Positions 35,169 through 44,444 are shown, counted from the stretch's first letter. The stretch is 64,000 bases of DNA from Clostridium sp. M62/1 (GCF_020736365.1 NZ_CP085988.1:417501-481500), one strand, 5' to 3'. Notes: generated by a model from the letters alone, not told the origin. A program made the numbers and translations.

Positions 35169-36763
35169 GCGAGAGACGGAGCAAAGGCGCATTTTATGAA
35201 GGGTTTGGTGAAGGTGTTCGGGAAGAAAAAGAGGCTTTAGAATCGGCATCCGTACAGCTTCCTGAGCATGATAAGGGCCTGCCTGTCGAAATGCTCCCTG
35301 AGCCGGATGCCCATATCGGCTCCCAGGAAAGAGAGGAAGAACCGGAAGCTCGATCCGATGAGGATGACGGCTATGTTCCTCCCAAAAGGACAGTCCGCAG
35401 CCTGCAGACCAAGGATCTGTTCTTCTCATCCGGCAGGGAGAATCGGGAGTTCTCGGATGTACTGAGGGAGGTGCAGGGGTATCTCTCCAAGGAATACAGC
35501 AGCCTTGTGACCGACACGGGAAGTGAGGATGCCAAATCCCAGATCCGCCGCTTTGCCGGGAAATACATCCAGGATCACCGAATTTCTGTGAAGGGGATGT
35601 CCACGGATGAACTGATCAGTGCCATTTATTCCGAGATGGCGGAGTTTGGTTTCTTGACCAAGTATATCTATGGGGAGGGGATCGAGGAAATCGATGTGAA
35701 CGCCTGGGATGATGTGGAGGTGCAGTTTTCAGGCGGAGTGACAAGGAAGCTGGATGAGCATTTTGACAGCCCGGAGCATGCCATCAACGTGGTCCGGCGT
35801 ATGCTCCATGTTTCGGGTATGGTACTCGACGATGCCAGCCCCAGCGTCCTTGGACATCTCAGTAAAAACATCCGAATTGCGGTACTTAAAACGCCTATCG
35901 TGGATGAGGATGTAGGCGTGGCCGCCTCCATTCGAATTGTCAATCCCCAGAGCATGAAAAAGGAGGATTTCCTAAGAGGCGGGACAGCCACCGGCGAAAT
36001 GCTGGATTTTCTTTCGGAGTGCATACGCTATGGTATTTCTGTCTGTGTGGCAGGAGCAACCAGCTCCGGGAAAACAACGCTCCTTGGCTGGCTTTTAACC
36101 ACCATACCGGACAGCAAACGTATTTACAGTATTGAGAACGGATCCAGGGAGCTGGCATTGGTGCGCCGAAAGGAAGGAAAAGTCGTAAATTCAGTCATTC
36201 ATACGCTTACCCGTGACAGCGAAAATGAACGCCAGCGTGTGGATCAGATTGCCCTTTTGGATATGGCGCTCCGCTTTAACCCGGACATTATTGTGGTCGG
36301 CGAGATGCGCGGCCCGGAAGCGAACGCGGCTCAGGAGGCGGCCCGCACCGGTGTGGCGGTGGTGACCACAATCCATTCCATGAGCTGCGATGCTACCTAC
36401 CGAAGGATGGTATCTTTGTGCAAGCGGGCTGTGGACATGAGCGATGAAACCCTGATGGGATTTGTGACGGAGGCGTACCCCATTGTGGCGTTCTGCAAAC
36501 AGCTGGAGAACAAGGAGAGGCGTCTGATGGAGATCATGGAATGTGAGATCCAGCCGGACGGCAGACGGGTGTTCCGTCCGCTGTTCCAGTATCAGATTAC
36601 AGAAAACCGTGTGGAGAACGGAAAATTCATCATTACGGGAAGCCATAAACAGGTAAACGCCATCTCGGACAGCCTGGCCCGCCGGTTTATGGAAAACGGG
36701 ATGCCGCAGGAAATGCTTGCAAAGCTCCTTGCAGTCCCGGAAAAGGGAAAGGAGGAAGTATGA
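35162..36763 (+). CDS. TadA/CpaF-type secretion ATPase of the element's pilus
   Basis: 533 residues. A long acidic N-terminal region (1-100) precedes the N-domain (EEIDVNAWDDVEV), the Walker A VAGATSSGKTTLLGWLL, the Asp box YSIENGSRELAL, and Walker B IIVVGEMRGPEANAAQEAARTGV with TTIHS. Long relative to host TadA and with a different box spelling. It powers assembly of the element-encoded pilus. Overlaps tadZ and tadB. Confidence 0.9.
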   Translation: MLGERRSKGAFYEGFGEGVREEKEALESASVQLPEHDKGLPVEMLPEPDAHIGSQEREEEPEARSDEDDGYVPPKRTVRSLQTKDLFFSSGRENREFSDVLREVQGYLSKEYSSLVTDTGSEDAKSQIRRFAGKYIQDHRISVKGMSTDELISAIYSEMAEFGFLTKYIYGEGIEEIDVNAWDDVEVQFSGGVTRKLDEHFDSPEHAINVVRRMLHVSGMVLDDASPSVLGHLSKNIRIAVLKTPIVDEDVGVAASIRIVNPQSMKKEDFLRGGTATGEMLDFLSECIRYGISVCVAGATSSGKTTLLGWLLTTIPDSKRIYSIENGSRELALVRRKEGKVVNSVIHTLTRDSENERQRVDQIALLDMALRFNPDIIVVGEMRGPEANAAQEAARTGVAVVTTIHSMSCDATYRRMVSLCKRAVDMSDETLMGFVTEAYPIVAFCKQLENKERRLMEIMECEIQPDGRRVFRPLFQYQITENRVENGKFIITGSHKQVNAISDSLARRFMENGMPQEMLAKLLAVPEKGKEEV

Positions 36764-37689
36764 CAGCGATTCAGTTATTAGCCTGTGCGGGAATGATCGC
36801 GGGAGCGTTCCTGATTCTGGGGATCCGGCCCGTGGAATTTACGGACAGCCTGTTTGCATGGCTTTTAAAGCCGAAAAGAAGTATCCGGGAGGAGATCAAG
36901 GAATCATCAGGAAGAAAAAAGGCGGGGATTTTGCGAAGGGAGATATCGGAAGCACAGTCCGTCCTGGAAATGACCGGACGGGGGAACCGCTTCTCTATGA
37001 TCTGCGCCATATCTCTGGCGCTGTTCTGCCTGGGAGGATCCCTGGCAATTCTGCTTGGGAATTTCTTTCTGGCTCCGGTCATGGCAGTGGGGTTTCTGTT
37101 CCTGCCATTCTGGTATGTGAAGCTAACGGCCAGCCACTACAAGAGGGATGTATCGGCGGAACTGGAAACCGCCCTTTCTGTCATCACGACCGCCTATCTT
37201 CGGACCGAGGATATCGTGACGGCCGTAGAAGAAAACATCGCGTATTTAAACCCTCCGGTGTCAAAGGTGTTTCAGAATTTCCTGACGCAGATTAAATTGG
37301 TAAACCCCAATGTGGAAGCAGCCCTTCGCGGGATGCAGGGACGGATTGATAATGAGGTATTTCGGGAATGGTGTGATGCGCTAAGCGACTGTCAGCATGA
37401 CCGCAGCTTAAAGACGACGCTTACCCCCATTGTTGCCAAGCTCTCTGATATGCGCAATGTCAATGCCGAGCTGGAGTATCTGATTGCGGAGCCGAGGAAG
37501 GAATTCCTGATCATGGTCATCTTTGTCATCGGCAATATCCCCCTTATGTATATGCTTAATAAGGACTGGTATGATGTGCTGATGCATACACCTTTGGGAC
37601 AGATCATCCTGTCCGTGACGGCCGCTGTGATTTTTGTGTCTGCCGGCTGTGTGGTAAAGCTGACCCGTCCCATTGAATACAGGAGGTGA
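36760..37689 (+). CDS. TadB-like platform protein of the element's pilus
   Basis: 309 residues; ATGA overlap with tadA. N-terminal helix (LLACAGMIAGAFLILGI), a pair of central helices (about 80-118), the T2SS-F bundle (AELETALSVITTAYLRTEDIVTAVEENI) and terminal helices (FLIMVIFVIGNIPLMYML, IILSVTAAVIFVSAGCVV). Inner-membrane platform with TadC. Confidence 0.82.
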   Translation: MTAIQLLACAGMIAGAFLILGIRPVEFTDSLFAWLLKPKRSIREEIKESSGRKKAGILRREISEAQSVLEMTGRGNRFSMICAISLALFCLGGSLAILLGNFFLAPVMAVGFLFLPFWYVKLTASHYKRDVSAELETALSVITTAYLRTEDIVTAVEENIAYLNPPVSKVFQNFLTQIKLVNPNVEAALRGMQGRIDNEVFREWCDALSDCQHDRSLKTTLTPIVAKLSDMRNVNAELEYLIAEPRKEFLIMVIFVIGNIPLMYMLNKDWYDVLMHTPLGQIILSVTAAVIFVSAGCVVKLTRPIEYRR

Positions 37690-37694
37690 GCCGG

Positions 37695-38567
37695 ATGATG
37701 GGATTATTGTTTTTATTCGGCTGTTTCCTCGCCCTTGGACTGTTCTTTCTGGCGGCGGCAGCCCTGCGCCTGCCTACCATTGGCGCGGCCAAGGCTATGT
37801 TAGGTACCGTAAAGCAGGAGCGTAAATCTGCTAAAACCCTGGAAACCGGACTGATGACTGTGGCGGTAAGGCTGGCAAAGCACATCCGGATGGATGAATA
37901 CAAGCGAGGCCGCATGGCGAATGTGCTGAAGGCCGGAGGTATCAACGTGACACCGGAGGTCTACCAGGCATATGCCCTGACGAAAGCGGGAGCGGTTCTT
38001 TTGGGAGTGATTCCCTGTGTGTTTCTGCTGCCGCTTTTGTCACCGATTGTTGTCATTTTGGCAGTGCTTCTCTACTTTAAGGAAACCCAGAAGGCAGACG
38101 AAAAGCTGAAAGCCAAGCGGGAAGAGATCGAAGGGGAGCTGCCGAGAATGGTGGCAACCATTGAGCAGGAGCTAAAATCCAGTCGCAACGTAATCGGGAT
38201 GCTGGAACGGTTTAAGACGAATGCAGGTCCGGCGCTTACCGGGGAACTGGATATCCTCTTGGCGGATATGCGCTCGTCCAACTATGAAGCAGCTCTGACC
38301 CGGTTTGAGGCAAGGCTCAATTCCCCTATGCTGTCGGACGTGGTAAGAGGGCTGATCGGTGTGCTGCGCGGCGATGACAGCGTGGTGTATTTCCAGATGC
38401 TGGCCCATGACTTTAAGCAGATCGAATTACAGCGCCTCAAAGCGGAAGCGCAGAAGATTCCGCCCAAGATCCGGGTCTTTTCCTTTGCCATGCTGATGTG
38501 CTTTCTGTTAACCTATCTTGCCATTATCTGCTATGTGGCTCTGGAGAGCCTTGGCGGGATGTTTTAA
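37695..38567 (+). CDS. TadC-like platform protein of the element's pilus
   Basis: 290 residues. AGGAGG lies 8 bases before the ATG at 37695, overlapping the tadB end. Helices at about 1-20 and 93-125 and the C-terminal IRVFSFAMLMCFLLTYLAIICYVAL frame the T2SS-F domain (GELPRMVATIEQELKSSRNVIGMLERF). Partner of the TadB-like protein. Confidence 0.82.
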   Translation: MMGLLFLFGCFLALGLFFLAAAALRLPTIGAAKAMLGTVKQERKSAKTLETGLMTVAVRLAKHIRMDEYKRGRMANVLKAGGINVTPEVYQAYALTKAGAVLLGVIPCVFLLPLLSPIVVILAVLLYFKETQKADEKLKAKREEIEGELPRMVATIEQELKSSRNVIGMLERFKTNAGPALTGELDILLADMRSSNYEAALTRFEARLNSPMLSDVVRGLIGVLRGDDSVVYFQMLAHDFKQIELQRLKAEAQKIPPKIRVFSFAMLMCFLLTYLAIICYVALESLGGMF

Positions 38568-38578
38568 GGAGGTGTATC

Positions 38579-38986
38579 GTGCAAAGGAGATTACGATATA
38601 TACTCAAAAGTCAGCGCGGTGAAGGATATGTAGATGTGATCGTTCTGGTATTGTGCGCGGTGATGGTTCTGGCCTTGGCCATGCGGGTGCTTCCTGTGTT
38701 TATCCAAAAACAGCAGTTGGATACCTTTGCCACGGAGTTGGTACGGGAGGCGGAGGTTTCCGGGCGGATCGGATCCGAAACCGACCGCCGTGCGGCGATC
38801 CTGTCGGAGCAGACAGGCCTTGATCCGGAGATTGAATGGTCGGATGGCGGAAGGATCCAGCTGAATGATGATATTACCGTCATACTGACATTGGAGACAA
38901 ATATCGGGCTATTTGGAGAATTCGCTTCCTTCCCAATTACCCTGCGCTCTCAGGCAACAGGAAAATCCGAAGTCTACTGGAAGTGA
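38579..38986 (+). CDS. DUF4320-type pseudopilin-like membrane protein
   Basis: 135 residues from a GTG, with AAGGAGG 8 bases upstream. Basic N-terminus (RRLRYILKSQRGEGYVDVI) leading into a transmembrane helix (VLVLCAVMVLALAMRVLPVF) is a TadE/prepilin-like arrangement; the G-E-G-Y-V-D pattern is shared with the pilin-like protein at 32679. C-terminal part is beta-rich and extracytoplasmic. I recall this family as DUF4320. Probably a minor pilin. Confidence 0.72.
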   Translation: MQRRLRYILKSQRGEGYVDVIVLVLCAVMVLALAMRVLPVFIQKQQLDTFATELVREAEVSGRIGSETDRRAAILSEQTGLDPEIEWSDGGRIQLNDDITVILTLETNIGLFGEFASFPITLRSQATGKSEVYWK

Positions 38987-38995
38987 GGTGGCCAT

Positions 38996-39556
38996 TTGGG
39001 AAGAAAAATCAGGAATATCTTAAAAAGTGAGCGGGCTGCGTCCTTTCCGATGACGATTGGAATCGTGCTGGCACTGATCATTCTGCTGTGCGGTATCAGC
39101 GAATATTTCCGCCTGCAGGTTATTGCAGCGGGCGTGCGGGAAGCCGTGGAGGATGCCATCATTTCTACGGTAAATGATAATTATGCCGGCGTCTATCATG
39201 GAGTCCGGGAAGGATATTCTGGAAATTACATGCCATTTGGAACGGAAGGCTGGGAGGAAACACTGGATGTGGGGGATATCTATGGATATCTGGACGATAC
39301 CATTGGTACGACCTTCCAGGGAGGCCGACATGTAAAATACGGGGATGACGGGAATCAGGAGCTGGAGTTTGCTATTGATCGTCTGGATGTTACTATACGC
39401 AATGCACCATTGGCTCCATCGGATCCGGAGAATGCACAGCGCTTTGAAGCAGATGCCCTTGTGCGGCTGGAGGTTCCGGTACGGTTTGGAGGAAGGCTCC
39501 TTCCCTCTATGTTCATTACCTTGAAGGTACAGGCGGGCTATATTGAGGTGTTTTAA
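38996..39556 (+). CDS. TadE-like pseudopilin
   Basis: 186 residues from a TTG after GAGGTGG. N-terminus KIRNILKSERAASFPMTIGI and a hydrophobic helix (LALIILLCGISEYFRLQ) are typical of TadE-like minor pilins; the rest is a soluble domain ending VPVRFGGRLLPSMFITLKVQ. Last of the tightly packed pilus run; a 130-base gap follows. Confidence 0.75.
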   Translation: MGRKIRNILKSERAASFPMTIGIVLALIILLCGISEYFRLQVIAAGVREAVEDAIISTVNDNYAGVYHGVREGYSGNYMPFGTEGWEETLDVGDIYGYLDDTIGTTFQGGRHVKYGDDGNQELEFAIDRLDVTIRNAPLAPSDPENAQRFEADALVRLEVPVRFGGRLLPSMFITLKVQAGYIEVF

Positions 39557-39688
39557 ACAATGAAAGACCGGCAGAATTGTTGGAATCGTAGATTTTAGAA
39601 GAGAATGCGAAAGTCAGATAGACTTGTGAACAAGCATACCGTATTGTGTGAGATACGATACGGAAAACGGTAAAGGAGGCTTAGAACA

Positions 39689-40297
39689 TTGAAACTGACA
39701 GAAAAGACAAAAAGGTATCTGGCAGTCGGCGGAGGGAGTATGATCTGTATTGCACTGATTGCAGTAATCAGCCTGCAGTTTGGGAAAACTTCTTCAGGAG
39801 AGGATGTCCTGCCGGAAGAAACCTCGGCGGTGACAGAAATCGTTGTAGATCCCGGTATCGTTCAAACGGAAGAAGCGAAAGCAGATATCGAGCAGGATAT
39901 AAAGCCGGAAACGGATAGGATAACAGACACCATAAAGGAAACCGAGGAAACGGTTCGTCCCGTAGACAGCCGCCCTGCGCAGACAGACCAAACGGAACAG
40001 AGTATCCAGCCGGATGTGACCAGACCGGAAGCACCAAGTGAAGATGTGCTTACGGATCCGACACAAATGCCGGATGGAACCAAGGTGGAATCACCTCCCG
40101 TGCCTGTGGAGCATGATGCGGTTGTGACACCTACGGAGCCGGCAGCAAAGCCGGATGAGCCGCAGGCGGGGGATACTAAGAATGGGCAGATTTATATTCC
40201 GGGCTTTGGCTGGGTCCAGAATAATGGCGGCGGAGGATCCGGCACGGTTGCTGAGGATATGTATGAAAACGGAAATAAGATCGGGATCATGGACTGA
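39689..40297 (+). CDS. membrane-anchored Pro/Thr/Glu-rich protein (DUF6550-type)
   Basis: 202 residues from a TTG after AAAGGAGG. One N-terminal transmembrane helix (about 11-29), then a long disordered Pro/Thr/Glu/Asp-rich stalk (30-165), and a short end GQIYIPGFGWVQNNGGGGSG that is family-conserved in my recollection (DUF6550). Looks like a surface stalk or spacer between membrane and wall. Preceded by an imperfect hairpin at about 39637-39664. Confidence 0.65.
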   Translation: MKLTEKTKRYLAVGGGSMICIALIAVISLQFGKTSSGEDVLPEETSAVTEIVVDPGIVQTEEAKADIEQDIKPETDRITDTIKETEETVRPVDSRPAQTDQTEQSIQPDVTRPEAPSEDVLTDPTQMPDGTKVESPPVPVEHDAVVTPTEPAAKPDEPQAGDTKNGQIYIPGFGWVQNNGGGGSGTVAEDMYENGNKIGIMD

Positions 40298-40328
40298 GAA
40301 CCAAATGAACCGAATCAAAAGGAAGAAG

Positions 40329-40352
40329 CATCGCGGAGACGCGGTGTTTTTT
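40329..40352 (+). terminator. terminator between the stalk protein and the large surface protein
   Basis: Arms CATCGCG and CGCGGTG around GAGA, then TTTTTT. The next gene begins 20 bases later, so it may work as an attenuator inside the operon. Confidence 0.8.
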
Positions 40353-40371
40353 CGTGGAAAGGAGCAGCTCT

Positions 40372-42075
40372 TTGAAGCGAAAATTTGGCATTTTTCTTGT
40401 TCTGGCGATACTCTCATCCCTGCTGTTTGTACTGCCGGCCTATGCGGTTGGGGAAGGAAACCTTGATGGAGGCGGCGGAAGCATGGGGCAGGGAACCACG
40501 CAGAATTTTTGGTCGCCGGGAAATGAAGGAGTACGGGTAACGGTCGTTCGGACAGAGGGAAGGGAGCCGGTAACCAGACCAATCGACCTGACCAATAAGC
40601 AGCCGGCCATTGTGTATTCATTTGGGAAAGAGTGCAAGATCTCATATAATAACGGGACAGCACTGGCAGTCAACACGGCCCCATATGAGTATGTCAATCC
40701 TGCGCAGGCCCTGCCGAGGATCATCAGTTCCCAAAGTCTTGGGCAGGCAAATATTGAGGAAATTAAAAGCTATTTTACAGATGAACAAGTCATTCGCAGT
40801 ATTGCCGGGCTTACAGGAATGGATTTTGATACGCTGATCAATGGGGAATACCGACTCTTGATTGAACCCATCAGCTTCCTGACCTTTCAGGGGAACCTGA
40901 TTGCAGCCACCGCCACAGAGGCGGCACTATATGACGAGCTGACAAGCGGAGCAGTCCGTGCGGTTCTTCCTACTGTAGCATTCCAGAACCTCCCGTTATC
41001 CATGTTTTTAGAGGTGCCGGATCTGGGATATCCGGCATGGAACGGCGGAACAACCGGTGTTCGATCCAATATGGAGATCAAAACGTCCCTGGGCCTTGGG
41101 GTTGTGCGGTTTAATGAAGAGCCTCCGGAGGAAGTGGAGGTTACTGAGTTTGACTATGAATACCGGACGAATACGGAGGTAATCACGGCGGTAGAAGTAA
41201 AAGGCGGGCAGAGCGATCCTGATGATCCGGTGTCGGTTACTTTTACTGTAGATGGGCGTTCCTATCGGGTAGACAATGTGTATTATCCGGAGGGAGACAG
41301 CCAGCTTGCCTGGATCCGCTGGACAACGCCGGAGGAACCCCAGGCAATGACGATTACAGTGCGGGTACATGGCGGAGGACATGTGGATAAAGGAACCATC
41401 CAGGTAAACATTGTGGATCTGGATGAGAACCCGCCGCCGGATCCTAACGCGGATGACCGCAATGACGATTTCAGCCGTCCATCCGTCCCGGAAAATGAGG
41501 AAAAAACTTCCGCAGAGTGGGGTGTGTGGAGACCCTGGTGGCGGGAATACTGGGTATGGCACAGCGGTGACGAGGATGATGACGGATATTGGTGCGACCA
41601 TGGTTGGTGGGAGTTTGATTTTGACCGATATTCTGCAAGCCTGACCGCCTCGATGGAGATTTCTCCAGATGAGAAAGCGCCGACCGCCAGCGGAAATACC
41701 ATGAAGTCCGGGTATGGCTTCAATGAGAGGGTGGAAACGCATGTCAGCACAAACCAAAGCTCTGCAGTTACACCTGCACAGAATGCGGTGACTTATTTCC
41801 CTGAATTCCAGTACCAGAATTTCTGGAGGCTTTTGGAGCGGATGAATAGCGGGAATGATATGGCTCATGAATTTAAGGAAAACCGTTACAGCACGTATAA
41901 CAGGCGCACCCACTTCACACCGATCTGGTATCCGGACGGGAGCTATACCGCTTATACATGGCTGATCGACTGCTGGACCCCGGCAGGGATGCTGTCCATG
42001 AACCTGACAGATTCCCTGACGATTGACGGGAACCTTTGGAGTGACTGGCACATCGCGCCGCAGACACCGGATTAA
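40372..42075 (+). CDS. large secreted Trp-rich surface protein
   Basis: 567 residues from a TTG (AAAGGAGC upstream). A clear signal peptide (KRKFGIFLVLAILSSLLFVL then PAYA) precedes a mature protein with a Gly-rich start, a domain with DTLINGEYRLLIEPISFLTF (VTA-like pilus-tip/ice-binding style), and a Trp-rich patch near residues 388-422 with nine Trp in 34 residues (WRPWWREYWVW, YWCDHGWWEF). No LPXTG or C-terminal membrane helix. Probable pilus-associated adhesin or exported conjugation factor; the role is inferred from context. Confidence 0.72.
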   Translation: MKRKFGIFLVLAILSSLLFVLPAYAVGEGNLDGGGGSMGQGTTQNFWSPGNEGVRVTVVRTEGREPVTRPIDLTNKQPAIVYSFGKECKISYNNGTALAVNTAPYEYVNPAQALPRIISSQSLGQANIEEIKSYFTDEQVIRSIAGLTGMDFDTLINGEYRLLIEPISFLTFQGNLIAATATEAALYDELTSGAVRAVLPTVAFQNLPLSMFLEVPDLGYPAWNGGTTGVRSNMEIKTSLGLGVVRFNEEPPEEVEVTEFDYEYRTNTEVITAVEVKGGQSDPDDPVSVTFTVDGRSYRVDNVYYPEGDSQLAWIRWTTPEEPQAMTITVRVHGGGHVDKGTIQVNIVDLDENPPPDPNADDRNDDFSRPSVPENEEKTSAEWGVWRPWWREYWVWHSGDEDDDGYWCDHGWWEFDFDRYSASLTASMEISPDEKAPTASGNTMKSGYGFNERVETHVSTNQSSAVTPAQNAVTYFPEFQYQNFWRLLERMNSGNDMAHEFKENRYSTYNRRTHFTPIWYPDGSYTAYTWLIDCWTPAGMLSMNLTDSLTIDGNLWSDWHIAPQTPD

Positions 42076-42104
42076 TTTTTCAGAAAAAGGAAGGAGAAAA
42101 CCAA

Positions 42105-42440
42105 ATGAGACTGAAGCGAATGAAACTGCTCCTCATCACTGCTGCACTGGCTGCCTGTGTGCTTAGCATTCCGGCTTATGCGGCATCGGGTGATGTTGCC
42201 GGAGCAATCGAAGGGACTTGGGATACGGCATCCGAACAGATCAAAACCGTGGTAAACAATGTCGTGTTTCCCGCAATTGATTTAATCCTGGCGGTATTTT
42301 TCTTTGGGAAACTCGGCACCGCATATTTTGATTACCGAAAGCATGGGCAGTTTGAATGGGCCGGCCCTGCGATCCTGTTTGCGTGCCTGGTCTTTACTCT
42401 TACCGCGCCGATGTATGTATGGCAGATCTTGGGGATGTGA
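42105..42440 (+). CDS. VirB2-like small membrane protein (DUF3852-type)
   Basis: 111 residues: signal peptide (MKLLLITAALAACVLSIPAYA), then two transmembrane helices (VVFPAIDLILAVFFFGKL and WAGPAILFACLVFTLTAPMYVW) with a short charged loop. The layout is that of T4SS pilin/VirB2-like subunits. Good AAGGAGAAAACCAA upstream. First conjugation-type gene after the Tad block. Confidence 0.72.
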   Translation: MRLKRMKLLLITAALAACVLSIPAYAASGDVAGAIEGTWDTASEQIKTVVNNVVFPAIDLILAVFFFGKLGTAYFDYRKHGQFEWAGPAILFACLVFTLTAPMYVWQILGM

Positions 42441-42486
42441 TTTGCTTTGCCGATAGAGAAATCGGAACAGAAAAAACAAGGGAGGA

Positions 42487-43056
42487 ATGAAGGTGGGATG
42501 CTGGGGAATTACAGCTTTTGAGTCTGATGCGGGACTGGATGCGGTGGATTTAATCCGAGAAAATTTGCCTGACGATGGGAAAATGAACCTGAAAACCATG
42601 ATCCAGTTATTGCAGGAAGATGGATGGTGTTCTCCACAGGACGTAACCGATGGGGACAGCCATAGCAGCCCGATGGCATTGGCAGAAATTATTGTGAAAT
42701 TTCGGAATAAAGACATGACGGGGCTGGATGCTGATCTTTATGCGACGAAAGGCAGGAAGTTTGCTTTTATGACATCGTTTACAGCTGACAAAGAGTCCAT
42801 CGGATGGCTTCAGGGTTATCTGACAGATACGCTTAAATACAGCCGGGAGAATGCTGCCAGGGGAAGGAAATGGAATGGATGGTTTAAAGAAAAGGACTGG
42901 AACAACTGGCAAAACCATATGGAATGTCTCATCCGGCACATGGATGAACTTCTTTCGACACCGGAAGATACGATTGAACTGATCCAACCAGAAACGCAGG
43001 AGATGAGTGGGCTGACAGGAAGAAATAATGGGATTTCCGACATGAGGATAACGTAG
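42487..43056 (+). CDS. DUF4259-domain protein
   Basis: 189 residues. The N-terminus V-G-C-W-G-I-T-A-F-E-S-D-A-G-L-D matches the DUF4259 pattern (G-x-W-G-x-x-x-F-x-S-D-x-A-x-D). Soluble, mostly helical. Role in transfer unknown; possibly accessory. GGGAGGA precedes the ATG. Confidence 0.7.
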   Translation: MKVGCWGITAFESDAGLDAVDLIRENLPDDGKMNLKTMIQLLQEDGWCSPQDVTDGDSHSSPMALAEIIVKFRNKDMTGLDADLYATKGRKFAFMTSFTADKESIGWLQGYLTDTLKYSRENAARGRKWNGWFKEKDWNNWQNHMECLIRHMDELLSTPEDTIELIQPETQEMSGLTGRNNGISDMRIT

Positions 43057-43071
43057 AAAAGGGGGCTTCGG

Positions 43072-43500
43072 ATGACAAAGTTTGAACAGGAACTTCGCAG
43101 GATGTTTGACCATGATGCGGTGTTCCCAAAAACAAAATTTGCAGGGAATGCCTGCTATGGAAGGCTTACGGACCAGATTCGTGTAAAGATCCACTTCCAG
43201 ACAGGAATGGTGGCAGACCACTATGACCGCCTGAAAGTCACGCTATTGAACCGAAATGAGGGAGTCATTGACACTGTAGCATTAAAATTTCAGGATCTTT
43301 TGGGGATGAAGAAAGTCAGCAATCCCAACTTTGGAGAAGGCATTTCCCCACATCTGTGGCGTGATGGAAATAAGGTGGATTGGTATGTATATCATCCGAC
43401 CGAAACGGATTACCGGGCGCTGACCGATGCGGTAAAGACGTACTTGGAGGTTTTTCTGGAGCCTTCGGAGGAATTGCAGCCAGGGCAGAAGATGTGCTGA
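43072..43500 (+). CDS. uncharacterised soluble ICE protein
   Basis: 142 residues starting 15 bases after the previous gene. Alpha/beta with KIHFQTGMVADHYDRLKVTLLN and a C-terminal helix. No known family recognised. The pair with the DUF4259 gene lies between the VirB2-like and VirB6-like genes. Confidence 0.6.
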   Translation: MTKFEQELRRMFDHDAVFPKTKFAGNACYGRLTDQIRVKIHFQTGMVADHYDRLKVTLLNRNEGVIDTVALKFQDLLGMKKVSNPNFGEGISPHLWRDGNKVDWYVYHPTETDYRALTDAVKTYLEVFLEPSEELQPGQKMC

Positions 43501-43526
43501 GACAGGAAGGGAGGTAAAACCAAAGC

Positions 43527-44429
43527 GTGTTCATATGGGATTTTGTCGCCGATACCGTACTCGGACAGATCGTAGACTGGATCTACGGTCAGGTGGTAGG
43601 GTTTCTTGGTGATTTTTTTATGCAGATGGGAAATATGGGCGCTGATCTGTTTGAGATGACCTGGGTGCAGTCCATTGTCCTGTTCTTTTCTTATCTGGCC
43701 TGGGCGCTTTATATCACGGGGCTTGTAGTGGCTGTGTTTGAATGCGGGATCGAATGCCAGAATGGGAGAGGCAGCATCCGTGAGACGGCAATCAATGCGG
43801 TTAAAGGATTTATGGCGGTAAGCCTGTTTACAGTGGTGCCGGTGGAACTTTATAAGCTCTGTGTATCCCTCCAGGGGAGTTTTACAGCGGATATTACCGG
43901 CTTGGGGGATGATTTCGGAACCGTTGCGTCGAATATCATTACTTCCCTGCAGGATGCGGGAACCTGGGAGGAAGCTGCGAATGCAGGTGTGTTCGGAGGC
44001 CTTAACAGTATCACAAGTCCTCTCTTGATGATCTTTATCCTGATTATGATGGGATATGCTGTGATTAAAGTGTTTTTTGCCAATTTAAAGCGCGGCGGTA
44101 TCCTGTTAATCCAGATCGCAGTGGGAAGCCTTTATATGTTCAGTGTACCGAGAGGGTATATTGACGGGTTTGTCAGCTGGTGCAAGCAGGTCATTGGGCT
44201 GTGTCTGACGACTTTCCTGCAGGCAACAGTATTGATTGCGGGCCTGATGGTAGTAAAGGATCATGCTCTTTTAGGGCTGGGACTCATGCTATCTGCCGGG
44301 GAAATCCCCAGGATTGCCGGACAGTTCGGACTGGATACAGGAACCAGAGCCAATGTGATGGGAGCGGTCTATGCGGCACAGGGAGCGGTTAACCTGACGC
44401 GTACTGTCGTACAGACCGTAGCAAAATAA
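43527..44429 (+). CDS. VirB6/TrbL-like conjugation membrane protein
   Basis: 300 residues from a GTG. About six hydrophobic segments (VQSIVLFFSYLAWALYITGLVV, FMAVSLFTVVPVELYKL, ITSPLLMIFILIMMGYAVIKVFF, GGILLIQIAVGSLYMF, LTTFLQATVLIAGLMVV) fit the polytopic TrbL/VirB6 proteins that form the T4SS inner-membrane channel. In related ICEs the same position, before PrgI-VirB4, holds this gene. Confidence 0.8.
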   Translation: MFIWDFVADTVLGQIVDWIYGQVVGFLGDFFMQMGNMGADLFEMTWVQSIVLFFSYLAWALYITGLVVAVFECGIECQNGRGSIRETAINAVKGFMAVSLFTVVPVELYKLCVSLQGSFTADITGLGDDFGTVASNIITSLQDAGTWEEAANAGVFGGLNSITSPLLMIFILIMMGYAVIKVFFANLKRGGILLIQIAVGSLYMFSVPRGYIDGFVSWCKQVIGLCLTTFLQATVLIAGLMVVKDHALLGLGLMLSAGEIPRIAGQFGLDTGTRANVMGAVYAAQGAVNLTRTVVQTVAK

Positions 44430-44444
44430 GAAAGCGGGTGGAAT

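Noticed and set aside
41008..42051. 347-codon minus-strand frame opposite the Trp-rich protein
   Set aside because: Antisense to a protein with signal peptide and proper start; no ribosome binding site or family pattern.
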